DNA of 64,000 nucleotides from Bacillota bacterium (GCA_023426245.1 JAFABB010000004.1:38254-102253); one strand, 5' to 3'. Positions 27,168 through 37,130 are shown, counted from the first letter of the stretch. The notes: a model not told the origin generated them from the sequence alone. Program-made: numbers and translations.

Positions 27168-28418
27168 TTATTGGGCTAAGATATCGTTAATGGCCTTTTC
27201 CATTTCCCGAAGACCCGCTTCGGGAGTGACCTTTTTAAAGATGATATTTTGCAAACTTTCTTTGACCGTTGTGTCAACGGCGTTATATTTATCGGTCTTC
27301 GGAGCGAATTTAACGGTTTTCTGAGCTTCTACAAAGAATTTGCGGTAAGGAAGGCTGTTATACTCACTGCTGGCTGCAACCTTTTTGCCTGCGGGAACGT
27401 GTCCGGCCTGGCCCCACAAATAACCGCCCTTATCCACGTAATATTTCATAAATTTCATCGCCGCAATTTGTTTGTCTTTGTTGACATAGGCCGGAACCAC
27501 TAAAGTGTGGGACGAACACCAATGAACAGGGCTTCCGAAGATAGGAGGCAACGGTATTGCAGCTGTATCGGAACCCGCGGTAAAATGATTGCCGGCTTCC
27601 CAAACGCCGCCGATCCACAAGGCTCCTTTTTTATCGGAGAAGGTTTGCCAGGGATTTTTATCATTGATATCGCTTAAACCGCCGGCATATAAATCCATGT
27701 AAAATTTAAGAACCGCCAGGGCCTTTGAATTATTGATCGCCGCTTTGGTAAGTTTGGCATTTAAAATATCGCCGCCGGCTTCATAATATAAGTTATAAAA
27801 AGGTTCATGGAAATAAGGAGTATTGACCGGCATTGGAGTAACATCGGGAACTCTATCCTTGATTTGTTGCAGGAATTTTTTAAAACCTTCCGGGGTAGCC
27901 GTAAGTTTAGGAGTCCCGTCGACATTTAATAAATCGGCTTTCTTCAGGATGTCTTTATGATAATAAAGCATATGAAAATGGGTATCAATCGGAACAGCAT
28001 AATGGTTGGAGCCATATTTGACCGCGTTTGCCAGATTGTCGGCAATATCGCCATAGCTAAAACCCGCTTTTTTGGTTACCCCATCAAGCCCTGCCAATTG
28101 TTTGGCTTTTACAAACGGAGCTAACCGGTCAATATGGCAGACCGCTACATCGGGACCTTTTCCGGATGCGAGCGAAACCCCGAATTTCGTATAATATTCA
28201 TTCCACTCTAAACGTAAGGGCTTAACGGCGACATCAGACTGGGAATTATTAAAGTCATTGACAATCTTGTCGACGAAATCGCCTTCTCCGCCGCCAAACA
28301 GATTCCAAAAAACAATTTCGGTTTTGGATTTGGCGCTGAAACTTGGAATCGCCAAAGCCAATACCACGACGAAAACTATCAGTACACTCCAGATTAGCTT
28401 GAACTTCTTTTGCACCAC
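27168..28418 (-). CDS. ABC sugar-importer substrate-binding protein (module 2)
   Basis: Family 1 solute-binding protein, 416 residues, GTG start with GGGAGG 5 bases upstream, signal peptide (cleavage near FSA). The N-terminal 'IVFWNLFGGGEGDFVDKIVNDFN' is the family pattern. It leads the module 2 transporter operon and is immediately 3' of a two-component system that probably regulates it. Confidence 0.9.
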   Translation of the reverse strand: MVQKKFKLIWSVLIVFVVVLALAIPSFSAKSKTEIVFWNLFGGGEGDFVDKIVNDFNNSQSDVAVKPLRLEWNEYYTKFGVSLASGKGPDVAVCHIDRLAPFVKAKQLAGLDGVTKKAGFSYGDIADNLANAVKYGSNHYAVPIDTHFHMLYYHKDILKKADLLNVDGTPKLTATPEGFKKFLQQIKDRVPDVTPMPVNTPYFHEPFYNLYYEAGGDILNAKLTKAAINNSKALAVLKFYMDLYAGGLSDINDKNPWQTFSDKKGALWIGGVWEAGNHFTAGSDTAAIPLPPIFGSPVHWCSSHTLVVPAYVNKDKQIAAMKFMKYYVDKGGYLWGQAGHVPAGKKVAASSEYNSLPYRKFFVEAQKTVKFAPKTDKYNAVDTTVKESLQNIIFKKVTPEAGLREMEKAINDILAQ

Positions 28419-28596
28419 TGTTACCTCCCTTTTAATTTTCAGGGCCCCTTTAATTTTTATCTTAAGGGTATTTTCAAAATTTAGAAACTTAATATTAACA
28501 GAAAACGGTGTAAAATGTTATCATCTTAAAAACACCCCTTGAGAGCGAAGGGTAATTTTTACAGAACCTTGTTCAATCTTACGGTAAAATAAAAAA

Positions 28597-28713
28597 AGCC
28601 CTCCCAAAAGCCAGTGTATCGATATCAATGTCGATGTCCGCCCAATAAGGCTTGTTACCTTATGGTTTCATCCATGGATATTTCCCGATATATCAAAGTA
28701 CTTTTGGAAAGCC
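28597..28713 (-). repeat. Long imperfect hairpin repeat, copy D (probable terminator)
   Basis: Arms CCCTCCCAAAAG and CTTTTGGAAAGCC, with a central GATAT/ATATC region; seven A on the left give a U-run on the minus strand. Its right edge abuts the stop codon of the response-regulator gene (28716). The ends match copies A to C; the interior is the most diverged. Confidence 0.6.
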
Positions 28714-28715
28714 TC

Positions 28716-30341
28716 TTATTTATGATAAACTTCCTTATACTCGGTGGGAGTCAAGCCGGTAATTTTCTTAAAAACTTTCGAAAAGTAGTGGGAGTCGTTT
28801 ATCCCAACCAAATTACCGATTTCGTAAGTTTTATAATCGGAATTTTCCAATAACAATTTGGCTTTATCCATTCGAAACTTGGTGAGATATTCCACAAAGC
28901 TTTCGCCGACTTCTTGTTTAAAGAGATTGGCAAAATAATTTTTGCTTAAGTGAACGTGTTCGCTGACGACAACCAGTGAAAGGTCCTGTTGATAGTTGGC
29001 TTGAATAAAGTTCATGGCCTTGATGATAATATTGCGGTCGTTGTTATAGACCTCGTGGATATAATCCATCAATTGTTCAAAAGTGTTTTGAAACCAGCCT
29101 CTGATATCTTCAACCGTCTCCAATAACTTAATTTGCTCATAGTATTCTTTTTTCTTTAACAGTACATCTTCGTTATCCCTGGCTATTTCGGCATAAACAT
29201 TATTCAAGACCAATACCAGCTCAAGGGAGATCAAATGAACGCTTTCATCGTCTCTGGCCGCAAGTAAACTTTCGAACAGGTTATTCAAAAATTCCCCCAC
29301 CCGATCCCGTTTTAAGAAATAAACGCAATCCTGTAATTCTTTGATATTAACCTTGGCGATTTTATTCTTTTCATCGGCACCATTCCGAATGTCACAGTAA
29401 TGAATGACCTGGCCACACTGGGAAAATATCCGGAATTTACAAGCCTTTTGAGCTTGTTCATAAGCCTGCTTAAGTTCTTGCAAATGATCAAACCGCTCGC
29501 TTACTCCGATACCAATAATATATCCGTATTCGCTTTTTACCCGCCGGGTAAGGGCCTTGCCGAATTCGTCGACAATTTCCCGATCCATGCCTACGCCCGG
29601 AGAATTTACCGGTTTGCCAACGATATTGATTTCCCCACCGTTTCCCTGATAGACCTCGCCCCGGAAGTACGGACTGGAATCCAGCGTCAAATCGATTAAT
29701 TTTGCTACCTTCCCATGAAGTTCTTTCTTTTCTTTCTCGGTTAAACCGCAAGTAACCTTATCAAAGTAACAAATCCGAATATTCAGCGCGATGAGGCCGC
29801 CATCCAAATATTCAATACCCAATTGCCGGAGGTCTTCCTGAAAATTTTCCGCCCGTGCGACAACACCCATGGCTAAATCTTCAAAAAATTTTTCTTTGAC
29901 AATCGCTTCATTTTTCAAGGTTTTTTTCTGAATTTCACTGAATGCCACCTGTTTGGTGCGGTCCACATGAATGCTGTCCTTTATCCTCGTCAATAAACTT
30001 TCTAAATCAGCCGGCATGATATCCGACTTAATCAGATACTCGGATGCCCCGAAACGCATCGCTTCTCTGGCATAACTGAAATCTTGATAGCAACTTAAAA
30101 TCACAATCTTTGTCTCTTGGCTTACCGAGCGGATCGCTTTAATCAATTCAATTCCGTCCATCACCGGCATCTTCACATCGGTGATTACGATCTCCGGATT
30201 CAATTCTTTGAAGAGAGTGAGCGCCTCCTGTCCGTTGGCCGCTTCCGCCACCACGGTTAAGCCCAGCTTTCCCCAGTCAATCATCGATTTAACACCACAT
30301 CGGACGATGGTTTCATCATCAACAATCAATACACCGATCAT
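28716..30341 (-). CDS. YesN-type response regulator with AraC DNA-binding domain (module 2)
   Basis: A 541-residue regulator: receiver (about 1-125; Asp in IVITDVKMPVMDG near residue 55), a long middle region (about 130-430), and AraC-type double helix-turn-helix (about 440-541; 'GINDSHYFSKVFKKITGLTPTEYK'). Start codon overlaps the kinase stop (ATGA). Likely activates the transporter operon at 28418 and downstream. Confidence 0.92.
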   Translation of the reverse strand: MIGVLIVDDETIVRCGVKSMIDWGKLGLTVVAEAANGQEALTLFKELNPEIVITDVKMPVMDGIELIKAIRSVSQETKIVILSCYQDFSYAREAMRFGASEYLIKSDIMPADLESLLTRIKDSIHVDRTKQVAFSEIQKKTLKNEAIVKEKFFEDLAMGVVARAENFQEDLRQLGIEYLDGGLIALNIRICYFDKVTCGLTEKEKKELHGKVAKLIDLTLDSSPYFRGEVYQGNGGEINIVGKPVNSPGVGMDREIVDEFGKALTRRVKSEYGYIIGIGVSERFDHLQELKQAYEQAQKACKFRIFSQCGQVIHYCDIRNGADEKNKIAKVNIKELQDCVYFLKRDRVGEFLNNLFESLLAARDDESVHLISLELVLVLNNVYAEIARDNEDVLLKKKEYYEQIKLLETVEDIRGWFQNTFEQLMDYIHEVYNNDRNIIIKAMNFIQANYQQDLSLVVVSEHVHLSKNYFANLFKQEVGESFVEYLTKFRMDKAKLLLENSDYKTYEIGNLVGINDSHYFSKVFKKITGLTPTEYKEVYHK

Positions 30342-32206
30342 TTTTCTACCTCTTGGGTTAATATTGGAAGCCAGATTTCAACTTTGGTGCCGACTTGCGG
30401 CTGGCTATGAATTTGAATACCGTATTGCGGTCCGCATATCAATTGAATCCGTTGGTTAACATTGGAGATCCCGATACCCGAGAATATCTCGCCGGATTTC
30501 CGTTTGGATTCCTTGATGGCGCTTAATTCCTGAGGGTCAAATCCAAGTCCGTTGTCTTCCACTTCAAACTTTAATTTCCCGTCGATCCTATCCGCCCGGA
30601 TGGTTAAAACCGCACCCTCGTTCTTGTCAGCCAGCCCATGGAGAATTGCATTTTCGACAATGGGCTGCAATATCAATTTTGGTGTTTTAAGCGACTTGGT
30701 ATTTTCGGCAACCATAATGTTTACTTCGATCATAAAGTTGAAACGGAGCTTTTGAATTCCAAGATAGCACTGAACATGTTCTATCTCTTCGGCCACGGTG
30801 ATGGTTTCCTCACCCTTACCCAAACTGATATGAAGCAACCGGGATAATAAATTGGCCATCTCAGCGGCATTGTTGGCCTTTTGGATAAGAGCGGCCCACT
30901 TAATCGTATCCAAAGTATTATATAAGAAATGAGGGTTAAATTGCATTTCCAAGGCCCTAATCTCAGCTATCCGCTTGCTGTTTTGCTCCTCATAAACCTC
31001 AGCGATGAGGTCTTCAATCTTTGAGACCATATAATCGAAGGTATTCTGAAGAATATAAAACTCATTGGCCGGATTGGACTGAAAAGGGGGTTTTTCAATA
31101 CGGACAGCTAAATTACCGGCAACCACTTGTTTCATTGCCGATACAATCTGTTGCAATGGTCTGGTAATGCCCCTGGCAATAAAGTAGGCTGCCAAGATTG
31201 CAAAAAAAACGCATAAAAAAGCAATCACCAAAATGGCCTTGATAACACCGTTCGACTCCCGATAAAGATAAGAGCGGTCAATAATATTTACAATCCGCCA
31301 ATCATTGGTCTCTAACTTTACCGTATTCACCAACACCCTCTGCCCCAGGTAGCGGCTCCAAAAGCTGGCTTGTCTTTTCTGAAAGGCTTTGGCTTTCAAT
31401 AAAGTTTGCGGTTCTACAATGTCTTTGATATTTTTAAATATCAACTTCTCCTGGGGATGAACAACGATCATTCCGTTTTGATCGACAATAAAACTTTGAA
31501 TCGGCAGACCGGCACTGGACTTCTCACAAATCTCCGCCAATATATCCTCCCGGATATCAAGTACCGCCACTGTTCCTAAAGAGCTTCCATCGTTAATATC
31601 GAAAATTTGTTTCGTTAAAGAAAACACCTTTTCAGTATGGGCATCGACACTATCGGCAAAATGGCCTACCCGGGTCGGGAACCAACCAAATTTGTTCTCC
31701 CCCCGCATCGTGGTAAGGTAAAAACGCGATTTAACATCTATGTTGTCATTCCACCAAAAGATACCTTTAATATAGTGTTTTTTGGAAATAAACGAGACCG
31801 ATTTAAATTCCGGCGAAGTCGCAATATAATAAGCTAATTTGGTGGTCAGTGTGATACTTTCCTGCCGGTTTTGCCCAATGGGGGCCGTCGCGTTAATCTC
31901 TTTTAAAATACGGATGATGTCAGGATTAGTGATGATCTGAATCATGGTATCCTTGTATACCGAAAGCCGGAAATCCACATTTTCCGCGGTCTGGATGATT
32001 AAGCGCTCCGAATAATCCCTTACTTTATTATCAATCGTTCTTTTGGAAATGGAATAAGAAACCGCTCCCAGGATAATCAGAGGAACCAGTGCGAATAAAA
32101 TAAGAAAGAACAGTAGGCGGTATTTGATACTGCCCTGGAATAATGCATGGATTTTGGGCCCAAAGCCTACCGGGTATTTTTTGGTCATTGCAGGCATCAA
32201 CTTCAT
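30338..32206 (-). CDS. YesM-type sensor histidine kinase (module 2)
   Basis: A 622-residue kinase: helix (about 30-52), double-Cache extracytoplasmic sensor (about 55-320), helix (about 325-347), HAMP (about 348-402), phospho-acceptor His in EMQFNPHFLYNTLD (about 428), ATPase domain (NAILHGLADK, VEDNGLGFDP, GIGISNVNQRI). GGGGGA site 6 bases before ATG. Same architecture as the module 1 kinase but with only partial identity, so the two systems sense different sugars. Confidence 0.92.
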   Translation of the reverse strand: MKLMPAMTKKYPVGFGPKIHALFQGSIKYRLLFFLILFALVPLIILGAVSYSISKRTIDNKVRDYSERLIIQTAENVDFRLSVYKDTMIQIITNPDIIRILKEINATAPIGQNRQESITLTTKLAYYIATSPEFKSVSFISKKHYIKGIFWWNDNIDVKSRFYLTTMRGENKFGWFPTRVGHFADSVDAHTEKVFSLTKQIFDINDGSSLGTVAVLDIREDILAEICEKSSAGLPIQSFIVDQNGMIVVHPQEKLIFKNIKDIVEPQTLLKAKAFQKRQASFWSRYLGQRVLVNTVKLETNDWRIVNIIDRSYLYRESNGVIKAILVIAFLCVFFAILAAYFIARGITRPLQQIVSAMKQVVAGNLAVRIEKPPFQSNPANEFYILQNTFDYMVSKIEDLIAEVYEEQNSKRIAEIRALEMQFNPHFLYNTLDTIKWAALIQKANNAAEMANLLSRLLHISLGKGEETITVAEEIEHVQCYLGIQKLRFNFMIEVNIMVAENTKSLKTPKLILQPIVENAILHGLADKNEGAVLTIRADRIDGKLKFEVEDNGLGFDPQELSAIKESKRKSGEIFSGIGISNVNQRIQLICGPQYGIQIHSQPQVGTKVEIWLPILTQEVEK

Positions 32207-32309
32207 ATGGAATCCCCCAATGGATGGTTCTCAAATAATTTCAACACGGTTTTTCTTGTTCCTGCAGTAAAAAATTTGATCAAAACGGAACAGCCTACGG
32301 CACATAAAA

Positions 32310-32341
32310 AACCCGCAGAACCAAAAATCAGTTCCCGGGTT
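32310..32341 (-). terminator. Intrinsic terminator of the module 3 catabolic operon
   Basis: AACCCG.../CGGGTT outer stem plus GAAC/GTTC inner stem, followed on the minus strand by TTTTTT. It lies about 50 bases past the PdxA-like stop codon at 32393 and before the module 2 kinase. Confidence 0.8.
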
Positions 32342-32392
32342 GTCGTAAATAGTCTTAAATTTTATCCTTACGACGAATGGAACCGCCTATTT

Positions 32393-33367
32393 TTAATGAA
32401 GATCAATCATCTTCTTGGCAAATTCAAAGGCCTTGACAAAGCTCGAGATGGAGGCCTTTCCCTGATAAGCGATATCAAAAGCGGTCCCGTGATCCACCGA
32501 GGTGCGAATGACATCCAATCCCAGCGTGACATTGACCCCACCTTCAAAATCCAGTAACTTCATGGGAATGTGCCCTTGATCATGATACATACATACCACG
32601 GCGTCATATCTCTTTTGATAGGCTTTTAAAAATACCGTATCCGGGGGCAACGGTCCTTCGGCATCGATTCCTTCCCCTCTTGCCTGTAAAACCGCAGGCC
32701 GGATCCGCTCAATGTCTTCCCGGCCGAAGGAGCCGTTTTCTCCGGCATGGCAATTCAATCCGGCCACCGCAATGCGCGGCCGATCGATAAAGCGCTTCAA
32801 GGTATCCTGGGTAAGTTGGATTACTTCATACACCCTGTCCTGGGTGGTATTTTGAATCGCATCCGCCATGGAAACATGGGTATTGACATGGGTGACGATT
32901 AATTTATCGGAGGCCAGCATCATCGTGTAATGGCTCTGCTTGCAGATCTTGGCGATTAATTCGGTATGTCCGGTAAAATCCGCCATGCTTAGCCGGGTCG
33001 CTTCCTTATTCATCGGCAGGGTGACGATAGCGGCGATTTGTTTATCAAGGGCCAAATGGGTAGCGCGCTCAACATATTGAGCAGCCGCATACCCGGATAT
33101 TTTGGAGATCTTCCCGATGGTCAGCTCTTCCTTTTTGACAATCCCCAAATCATAGACATTGATAAATCCCGCCCGGATCTCCCTCTCCGTCCAATCGTTT
33201 ATTTTCTGTAACGGCGCAGAGATATTCAATAACTCGGCGCATTTTTGTAGAATATCATAATCTCCGATAACCACAGTGTCTCCCTGAATCCGTCCCTGCT
33301 GAAACGCCCTGATGATCAGCTCCGGTCCGACGCCGCTTGAATCACCCATGGTGATACCAATTCGCAT
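32393..33367 (-). CDS. PdxA2-like 4-phospho-acid-sugar dehydrogenase
   Basis: A 324-residue NAD-dependent dehydrogenase of the PdxA family. PdxA2 members next to DUF1537 kinases oxidise and decarboxylate D-threonate-4-phosphate or D-erythronate-4-phosphate to dihydroxyacetone phosphate. Family motifs: GITMGDSSGVGPELI (4-18), metal-binding HTEL and HDQGHIP, 'NCHAGENG'. The gene starts 4 bases after the DUF1537 kinase gene, the characteristic pairing, so acid-sugar catabolism rather than pyridoxal phosphate synthesis is the likely job. Last gene of the operon. Confidence 0.85.
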   Translation of the reverse strand: MRIGITMGDSSGVGPELIIRAFQQGRIQGDTVVIGDYDILQKCAELLNISAPLQKINDWTEREIRAGFINVYDLGIVKKEELTIGKISKISGYAAAQYVERATHLALDKQIAAIVTLPMNKEATRLSMADFTGHTELIAKICKQSHYTMMLASDKLIVTHVNTHVSMADAIQNTTQDRVYEVIQLTQDTLKRFIDRPRIAVAGLNCHAGENGSFGREDIERIRPAVLQARGEGIDAEGPLPPDTVFLKAYQKRYDAVVCMYHDQGHIPMKLLDFEGGVNVTLGLDVIRTSVDHGTAFDIAYQGKASISSFVKAFEFAKKMIDLH

Positions 33368-33371
33368 TGGC

Positions 33372-34637
33372 TCAGGCCCCCTTCAAATATTGAATAACTT
33401 TTGTTAAAATTGCCTCATCGCCGAAACCGCCCGCTTTGGTCACCAAATTGAATCGTCCAAGGTTGGTAGTTGCTTTGGAAATAATAACCCCCGGCATGAT
33501 TTCCGCCTTCACTTGCAATCCGAGGCATCCCAGGGAATCCATGATCCCAATGGCCGTATCTCCTCCGAAAACCACCATATTTTCGAAACATCGGAGCGCG
33601 GCGATTCTTTTTACCAATTTCCCGAAGTTGTACGCTAAATATAAAGAAACTTCCTCCCTGGCAATACCGACCAACTGCCCGAAGTTGATATAATCCCCCA
33701 GCTCATCACGATGATTGATACTTTTGAGGATGAATTGGCCGCTTCGTTGCAGATTGATTTGAATCTCCCTCACCAACTCCCGGTAGCCTTCACTCTCTGC
33801 GTATTTCTCATCCAACAGTTGATATGGAGTCAACGTAATGCCGGGGAATCCCTGACCTTCGGCAAATTGGATTTGCCGGATGGAGTTCTCATGGACGCTT
33901 CCGCAAATAATGAGGGTATTCCCCCCGTGGGGCAAAGTCGCCCCCGTTGGCGTCCGGTTCAAATCCAGCATCCGGGAAAGAACTTCGGCAAAGCCGGCGC
34001 ATCCGGCGGTTAATTTTAGTTTGCCGGATTCCTTGAGTTTCTGGCCGATCCTTAATAAATCGCTATCGTTTTCCCCGTCGAGGATATAGATTTTTTTCTT
34101 GGCGAAGCGGCCGGCGGTGATTTCATCGGGATCCTTGCAACAGATAACTTCCGTGCCCGGATCAGCCTGTTTCCCAATGAGGGCCGGAAGATAACTCTCT
34201 CCCACCGGGTCCAGCGGGTCTTTGGCAAAGGCGGTCTGATGGAGCGGTACTCCATCAAGGAAAAGATAACCGTCCCGGATAACCCGGCTCATCCTGGGAT
34301 AAGCCGGAATAAAAACCAATTCATCTTGGGGATATCCTTCCATGGCCGCAATCAACTCCGCCCCAACATTGCCGCGGAGAGTGGAATCGGTTTTCTTATA
34401 TACATATTTGCAGCGATACCCCGCCAGCACTTGTTTTACACGGTTAGCCGCTTCGGCTTTCCCAATATGCCGGCTCTCGGTATCCACCACCAAAACTTCT
34501 GCATCGGCATCGTCGCCGGATTGCCGGTCCATAAGGGAAAACGTCGTGATCAAAGTCGCTATTCCGTCCTTGGTAAACTGCGCTGCGGTATCCAAAGCAC
34601 CGGTAAAATCATCCGCTATCACAAGCAACTGAATCAT
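33372..34637 (-). CDS. Four-carbon acid sugar kinase (DUF1537 family)
   Basis: A 421-residue ATP-dependent kinase of the DUF1537 superfamily (DtnK/OtnK/LtnK), which phosphorylates threonate, erythronate, 2-oxo-tetronate and related acids. N-terminal substrate domain with LLVIADDFTGALDTA (4-18) and DTESRH; C-terminal nucleotide domain with 'VVFGGDTAIGIM' and 'SKATTNLGRF'. Directly coupled to the PdxA2-like gene, matching the known D-threonate/D-erythronate pair. Substrate not decidable from sequence. Confidence 0.87.
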   Translation of the reverse strand: MIQLLVIADDFTGALDTAAQFTKDGIATLITTFSLMDRQSGDDADAEVLVVDTESRHIGKAEAANRVKQVLAGYRCKYVYKKTDSTLRGNVGAELIAAMEGYPQDELVFIPAYPRMSRVIRDGYLFLDGVPLHQTAFAKDPLDPVGESYLPALIGKQADPGTEVICCKDPDEITAGRFAKKKIYILDGENDSDLLRIGQKLKESGKLKLTAGCAGFAEVLSRMLDLNRTPTGATLPHGGNTLIICGSVHENSIRQIQFAEGQGFPGITLTPYQLLDEKYAESEGYRELVREIQINLQRSGQFILKSINHRDELGDYINFGQLVGIAREEVSLYLAYNFGKLVKRIAALRCFENMVVFGGDTAIGIMDSLGCLGLQVKAEIMPGVIISKATTNLGRFNLVTKAGGFGDEAILTKVIQYLKGA

Positions 34638-34650
34638 TTTATTCTCTCAA

Positions 34651-35907
34651 TCAGAATGGAGTCAGCAAATTTCCATTCTTATCAAATTTTAACTCTTGGG
34701 GCCGGGTCAACAATTTTACATCAGGTCGCTGGCTTACCGTCGGCAACAGGCTCTCGCTCACCGCTATTTTTGAAATCTCCAAAGTGTTCGGAATATACAT
34801 AATCCGCGCCTTTTCCGGGTCTTGAAGCCATAAACAGCGTTGCGCAGCCTGGATGGCTGCCCGGTCGCTCGGAAATGCCAGTGGAATTTTTCCCCGCTCT
34901 ATAAAAGAACTGGTAATCACATTTTGCCGGGTCGTCTCATAATCTATCCCTTTCATGACCCGCTCGGTTGTGAAGTCGGCAAGGCCGATCCCCAAAGCAT
35001 TACCGTGGGTTTGTGCGCTCAGATTCAAGGCAACAATATATTGAATCCGCGGGCTGCCGAACTCTGCTTCCCCATATATGGCTACCCTTCCGATAATGTT
35101 GGTATCCATCCCCGTCCCGCTGAAGTTTTTCCCAATCTCCCCTACCACCAGAAGATCCAATTCTTCCACAGGGAGTTTAGCCATTAGACTCCGGGCCTCA
35201 TTCAACAGTTCCGGTTCCCGGGTTATAATTTTCTCCGGCGGCACCGCTTCAATCTTCGCAGTGCGATCATAGCCGTTTTCCAGAATCGCCAAACCGAAAA
35301 GGATGGACGCTTGTTTTAACGTAACCTTGGCCGCCTGGGGAATATATTCGCGTAATCCTTTGATGCCGTAACTATGGTTTGTCAAAGCCTGCTTGTGTTT
35401 GCCCAGTCCTATGACAAGCATTTTCTGCAGCCCGCTCTCGATGGGGCCGCGAAAATCGGTATGAGGCTTAACTCTTCCAACAACAATAATTCCATCGGCC
35501 TCTGAGGCATGTTTATCCAAATGAACCGGTACACCCGAGTCGGTGGTCCCTATTCTCACCACTTCCATGGAGGATAAGATCGGAGCCCCCACCGATTTTT
35601 CGGTAATTCCCAGATTCTTCAACACTTCAATCTGACCATCCGCTGTAGCGCCGCCATGGCTACCCATTGAAGGTATTAAAAACGGCTGGCCGCCCAGGTT
35701 TTTAACTTCATCAACCACTGTTTTCAAAATCAGCGGTATTTGATAAACTCCCCGGCTTCCGGCGGTTATCCCAATCCGTGCTCCGGCTTTAATCCGGTCC
35801 TGGAGGCCGATCCTCTGCAAATCCCGGTGAATCTCGGCCGGGATATCCGTGACGGTTTGCGCGGGTAATTCTTGAGAGATCAAGGCAAAACGTGGAATTG
35901 CAACCAT
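34651..35907 (-). CDS. LarA-like nickel-pincer racemase/epimerase (DUF2088 family)
   Basis: A 418-residue protein with the LarA N-terminal domain ('ITAGSRGVYQIPLILKTVVDE', about 47-67). LarA homologues use a nickel-pincer nucleotide to racemise or epimerise 2-hydroxy acids. Conserved His-rich loop (MGSHGGATADGQ) and VGRVKPHTDF are present. The GMDTNIIGR stretch is typical of the subgroup found in sugar-acid loci rather than of true lactate racemase. It sits 13 bases upstream of the DUF1537 kinase gene, suggesting that it inverts C2 of an acid sugar before phosphorylation or dehydration. The cofactor genes larB, larC and larE are not in this window. Confidence 0.75.
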   Translation of the reverse strand: MVAIPRFALISQELPAQTVTDIPAEIHRDLQRIGLQDRIKAGARIGITAGSRGVYQIPLILKTVVDEVKNLGGQPFLIPSMGSHGGATADGQIEVLKNLGITEKSVGAPILSSMEVVRIGTTDSGVPVHLDKHASEADGIIVVGRVKPHTDFRGPIESGLQKMLVIGLGKHKQALTNHSYGIKGLREYIPQAAKVTLKQASILFGLAILENGYDRTAKIEAVPPEKIITREPELLNEARSLMAKLPVEELDLLVVGEIGKNFSGTGMDTNIIGRVAIYGEAEFGSPRIQYIVALNLSAQTHGNALGIGLADFTTERVMKGIDYETTRQNVITSSFIERGKIPLAFPSDRAAIQAAQRCLWLQDPEKARIMYIPNTLEISKIAVSESLLPTVSQRPDVKLLTRPQELKFDKNGNLLTPF

Positions 35908-35957
35908 AATGGCCTTACCTCCTTGCGATTTTGTCCTGGTTCATGATTTGGCATGTC

Positions 35958-37130
35958 TCAGACATAATTGCACAATCTGCTGATGGCAATGTCATTGAAT
36001 CCATATACCTCTGCTTTGGTTTTCTTGCCATTGGCCACCAGGCGCAGCTCTTCAAGAAGCTCGGCGCCCATTTGAGTCACGGTTTTGCTCCCGTCCATCA
36101 CCAGACTGGCATCGAAATCGATATTATCCCGCATATTATCAAAAGTGTACCGGTTAGCGGTCAATTTAATCACCGGTACAATCGGATTGCCGGTAGGCGT
36201 TCCCCGGCCGGTTGTAAAAACGATGATTTGAACCCCGCCGGCCGCCAGACCGGTAACCGAAGCCATGTCATGTCCCGGAGTGTCCATGATTATCAGACCC
36301 TTCTCCTTTGGAGCTTGTGCATAATCAATAACCTCAACGATAGGGCGGTGTCCGCCTTTATGGATACACCCCAATGACTTCTCCTCAAGAGTGGTGATGC
36401 CGCCCGCCTTGTTGCCCGGAGCCGGATTGCCTAAGCGAAGGTTTTCACCGACATTTTTAAGATGGACTTCGTAACGCTTTACGATATTCAAAATCTGGCG
36501 ACCGATCTCAGGGGTCGCCCCTCGCTCCGCCAGCAAATGTTCGGCGCCGATCAATTCGGTTGTTTCACATAAAATCGAACTGGCTCCGGCGTCAACCAAC
36601 CGGTCGCTCAAATCGCCGACAACCACATTGGCGGCAATTCCCGAGGTGGGATCCGACCCCCCGCACTCGGTTCCGATAATGAAACGGCAAATATCAACTT
36701 CTTCTCTTTCCAGCAATGAGGCTTCCTGCGCCATTTGCCTGCTGTATCCCACGGCTTTTTTGGTAGCGCCCAGCGTCCCGCCTTCTTCTTGGATGACCAC
36801 CCTGGCCAGGGGTTTATTGGTCTTTGCGCGGATAAGTTCCATCATTTCATCGGGCTGATTATTTTCACAACCCAAACCTACCAATACCGTCCCATAAACA
36901 TTGGGGTTTGCCGCCAATCCCGCCAATACCTGCCTGGTGATTTCCAAGTCCCCTTTGGTCTGACCGCAACCATTTTGATTAATAACATGAACGGCCCCGT
37001 CGACCTGTCCTGCGGCAATCCGGCATACCTCACTTGAACAGCAACAGGTCGGCAGGATTAAAATATGATTGCGCACCCCGGCTTTACCGTCAGGTCTTTG
37101 ATATGCTTTTAGTTTCATATTGTTTGTCAC
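35958..37130 (-). CDS. UxaA-family dehydratase, large subunit (altronate dehydratase C-terminal type)
   Basis: A 390-residue catalytic subunit of the UxaA/GarD/SuyB family of Fe-dependent sugar-acid dehydratases. Family motifs: 'GYQRPDGKAGVRNHI'-like opening (KAYQRPDGKAGVRNHILI), GLGCENNQ, GTECGGSDPTSG and GRGTPTGNPIVPVIKLTAN. It dehydrates a 2,3-dihydroxy acid to a 2-oxo-3-deoxy acid. In most altronate dehydratases small and large parts are fused; here they are separate genes with about 120 bases between. The start is GTG at 37130 or ATG at 37118 (GGAGAG 11-13 bases away). Confidence 0.85.
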   Translation of the reverse strand: MTNNMKLKAYQRPDGKAGVRNHILILPTCCCSSEVCRIAAGQVDGAVHVINQNGCGQTKGDLEITRQVLAGLAANPNVYGTVLVGLGCENNQPDEMMELIRAKTNKPLARVVIQEEGGTLGATKKAVGYSRQMAQEASLLEREEVDICRFIIGTECGGSDPTSGIAANVVVGDLSDRLVDAGASSILCETTELIGAEHLLAERGATPEIGRQILNIVKRYEVHLKNVGENLRLGNPAPGNKAGGITTLEEKSLGCIHKGGHRPIVEVIDYAQAPKEKGLIIMDTPGHDMASVTGLAAGGVQIIVFTTGRGTPTGNPIVPVIKLTANRYTFDNMRDNIDFDASLVMDGSKTVTQMGAELLEELRLVANGKKTKAEVYGFNDIAISRLCNYV

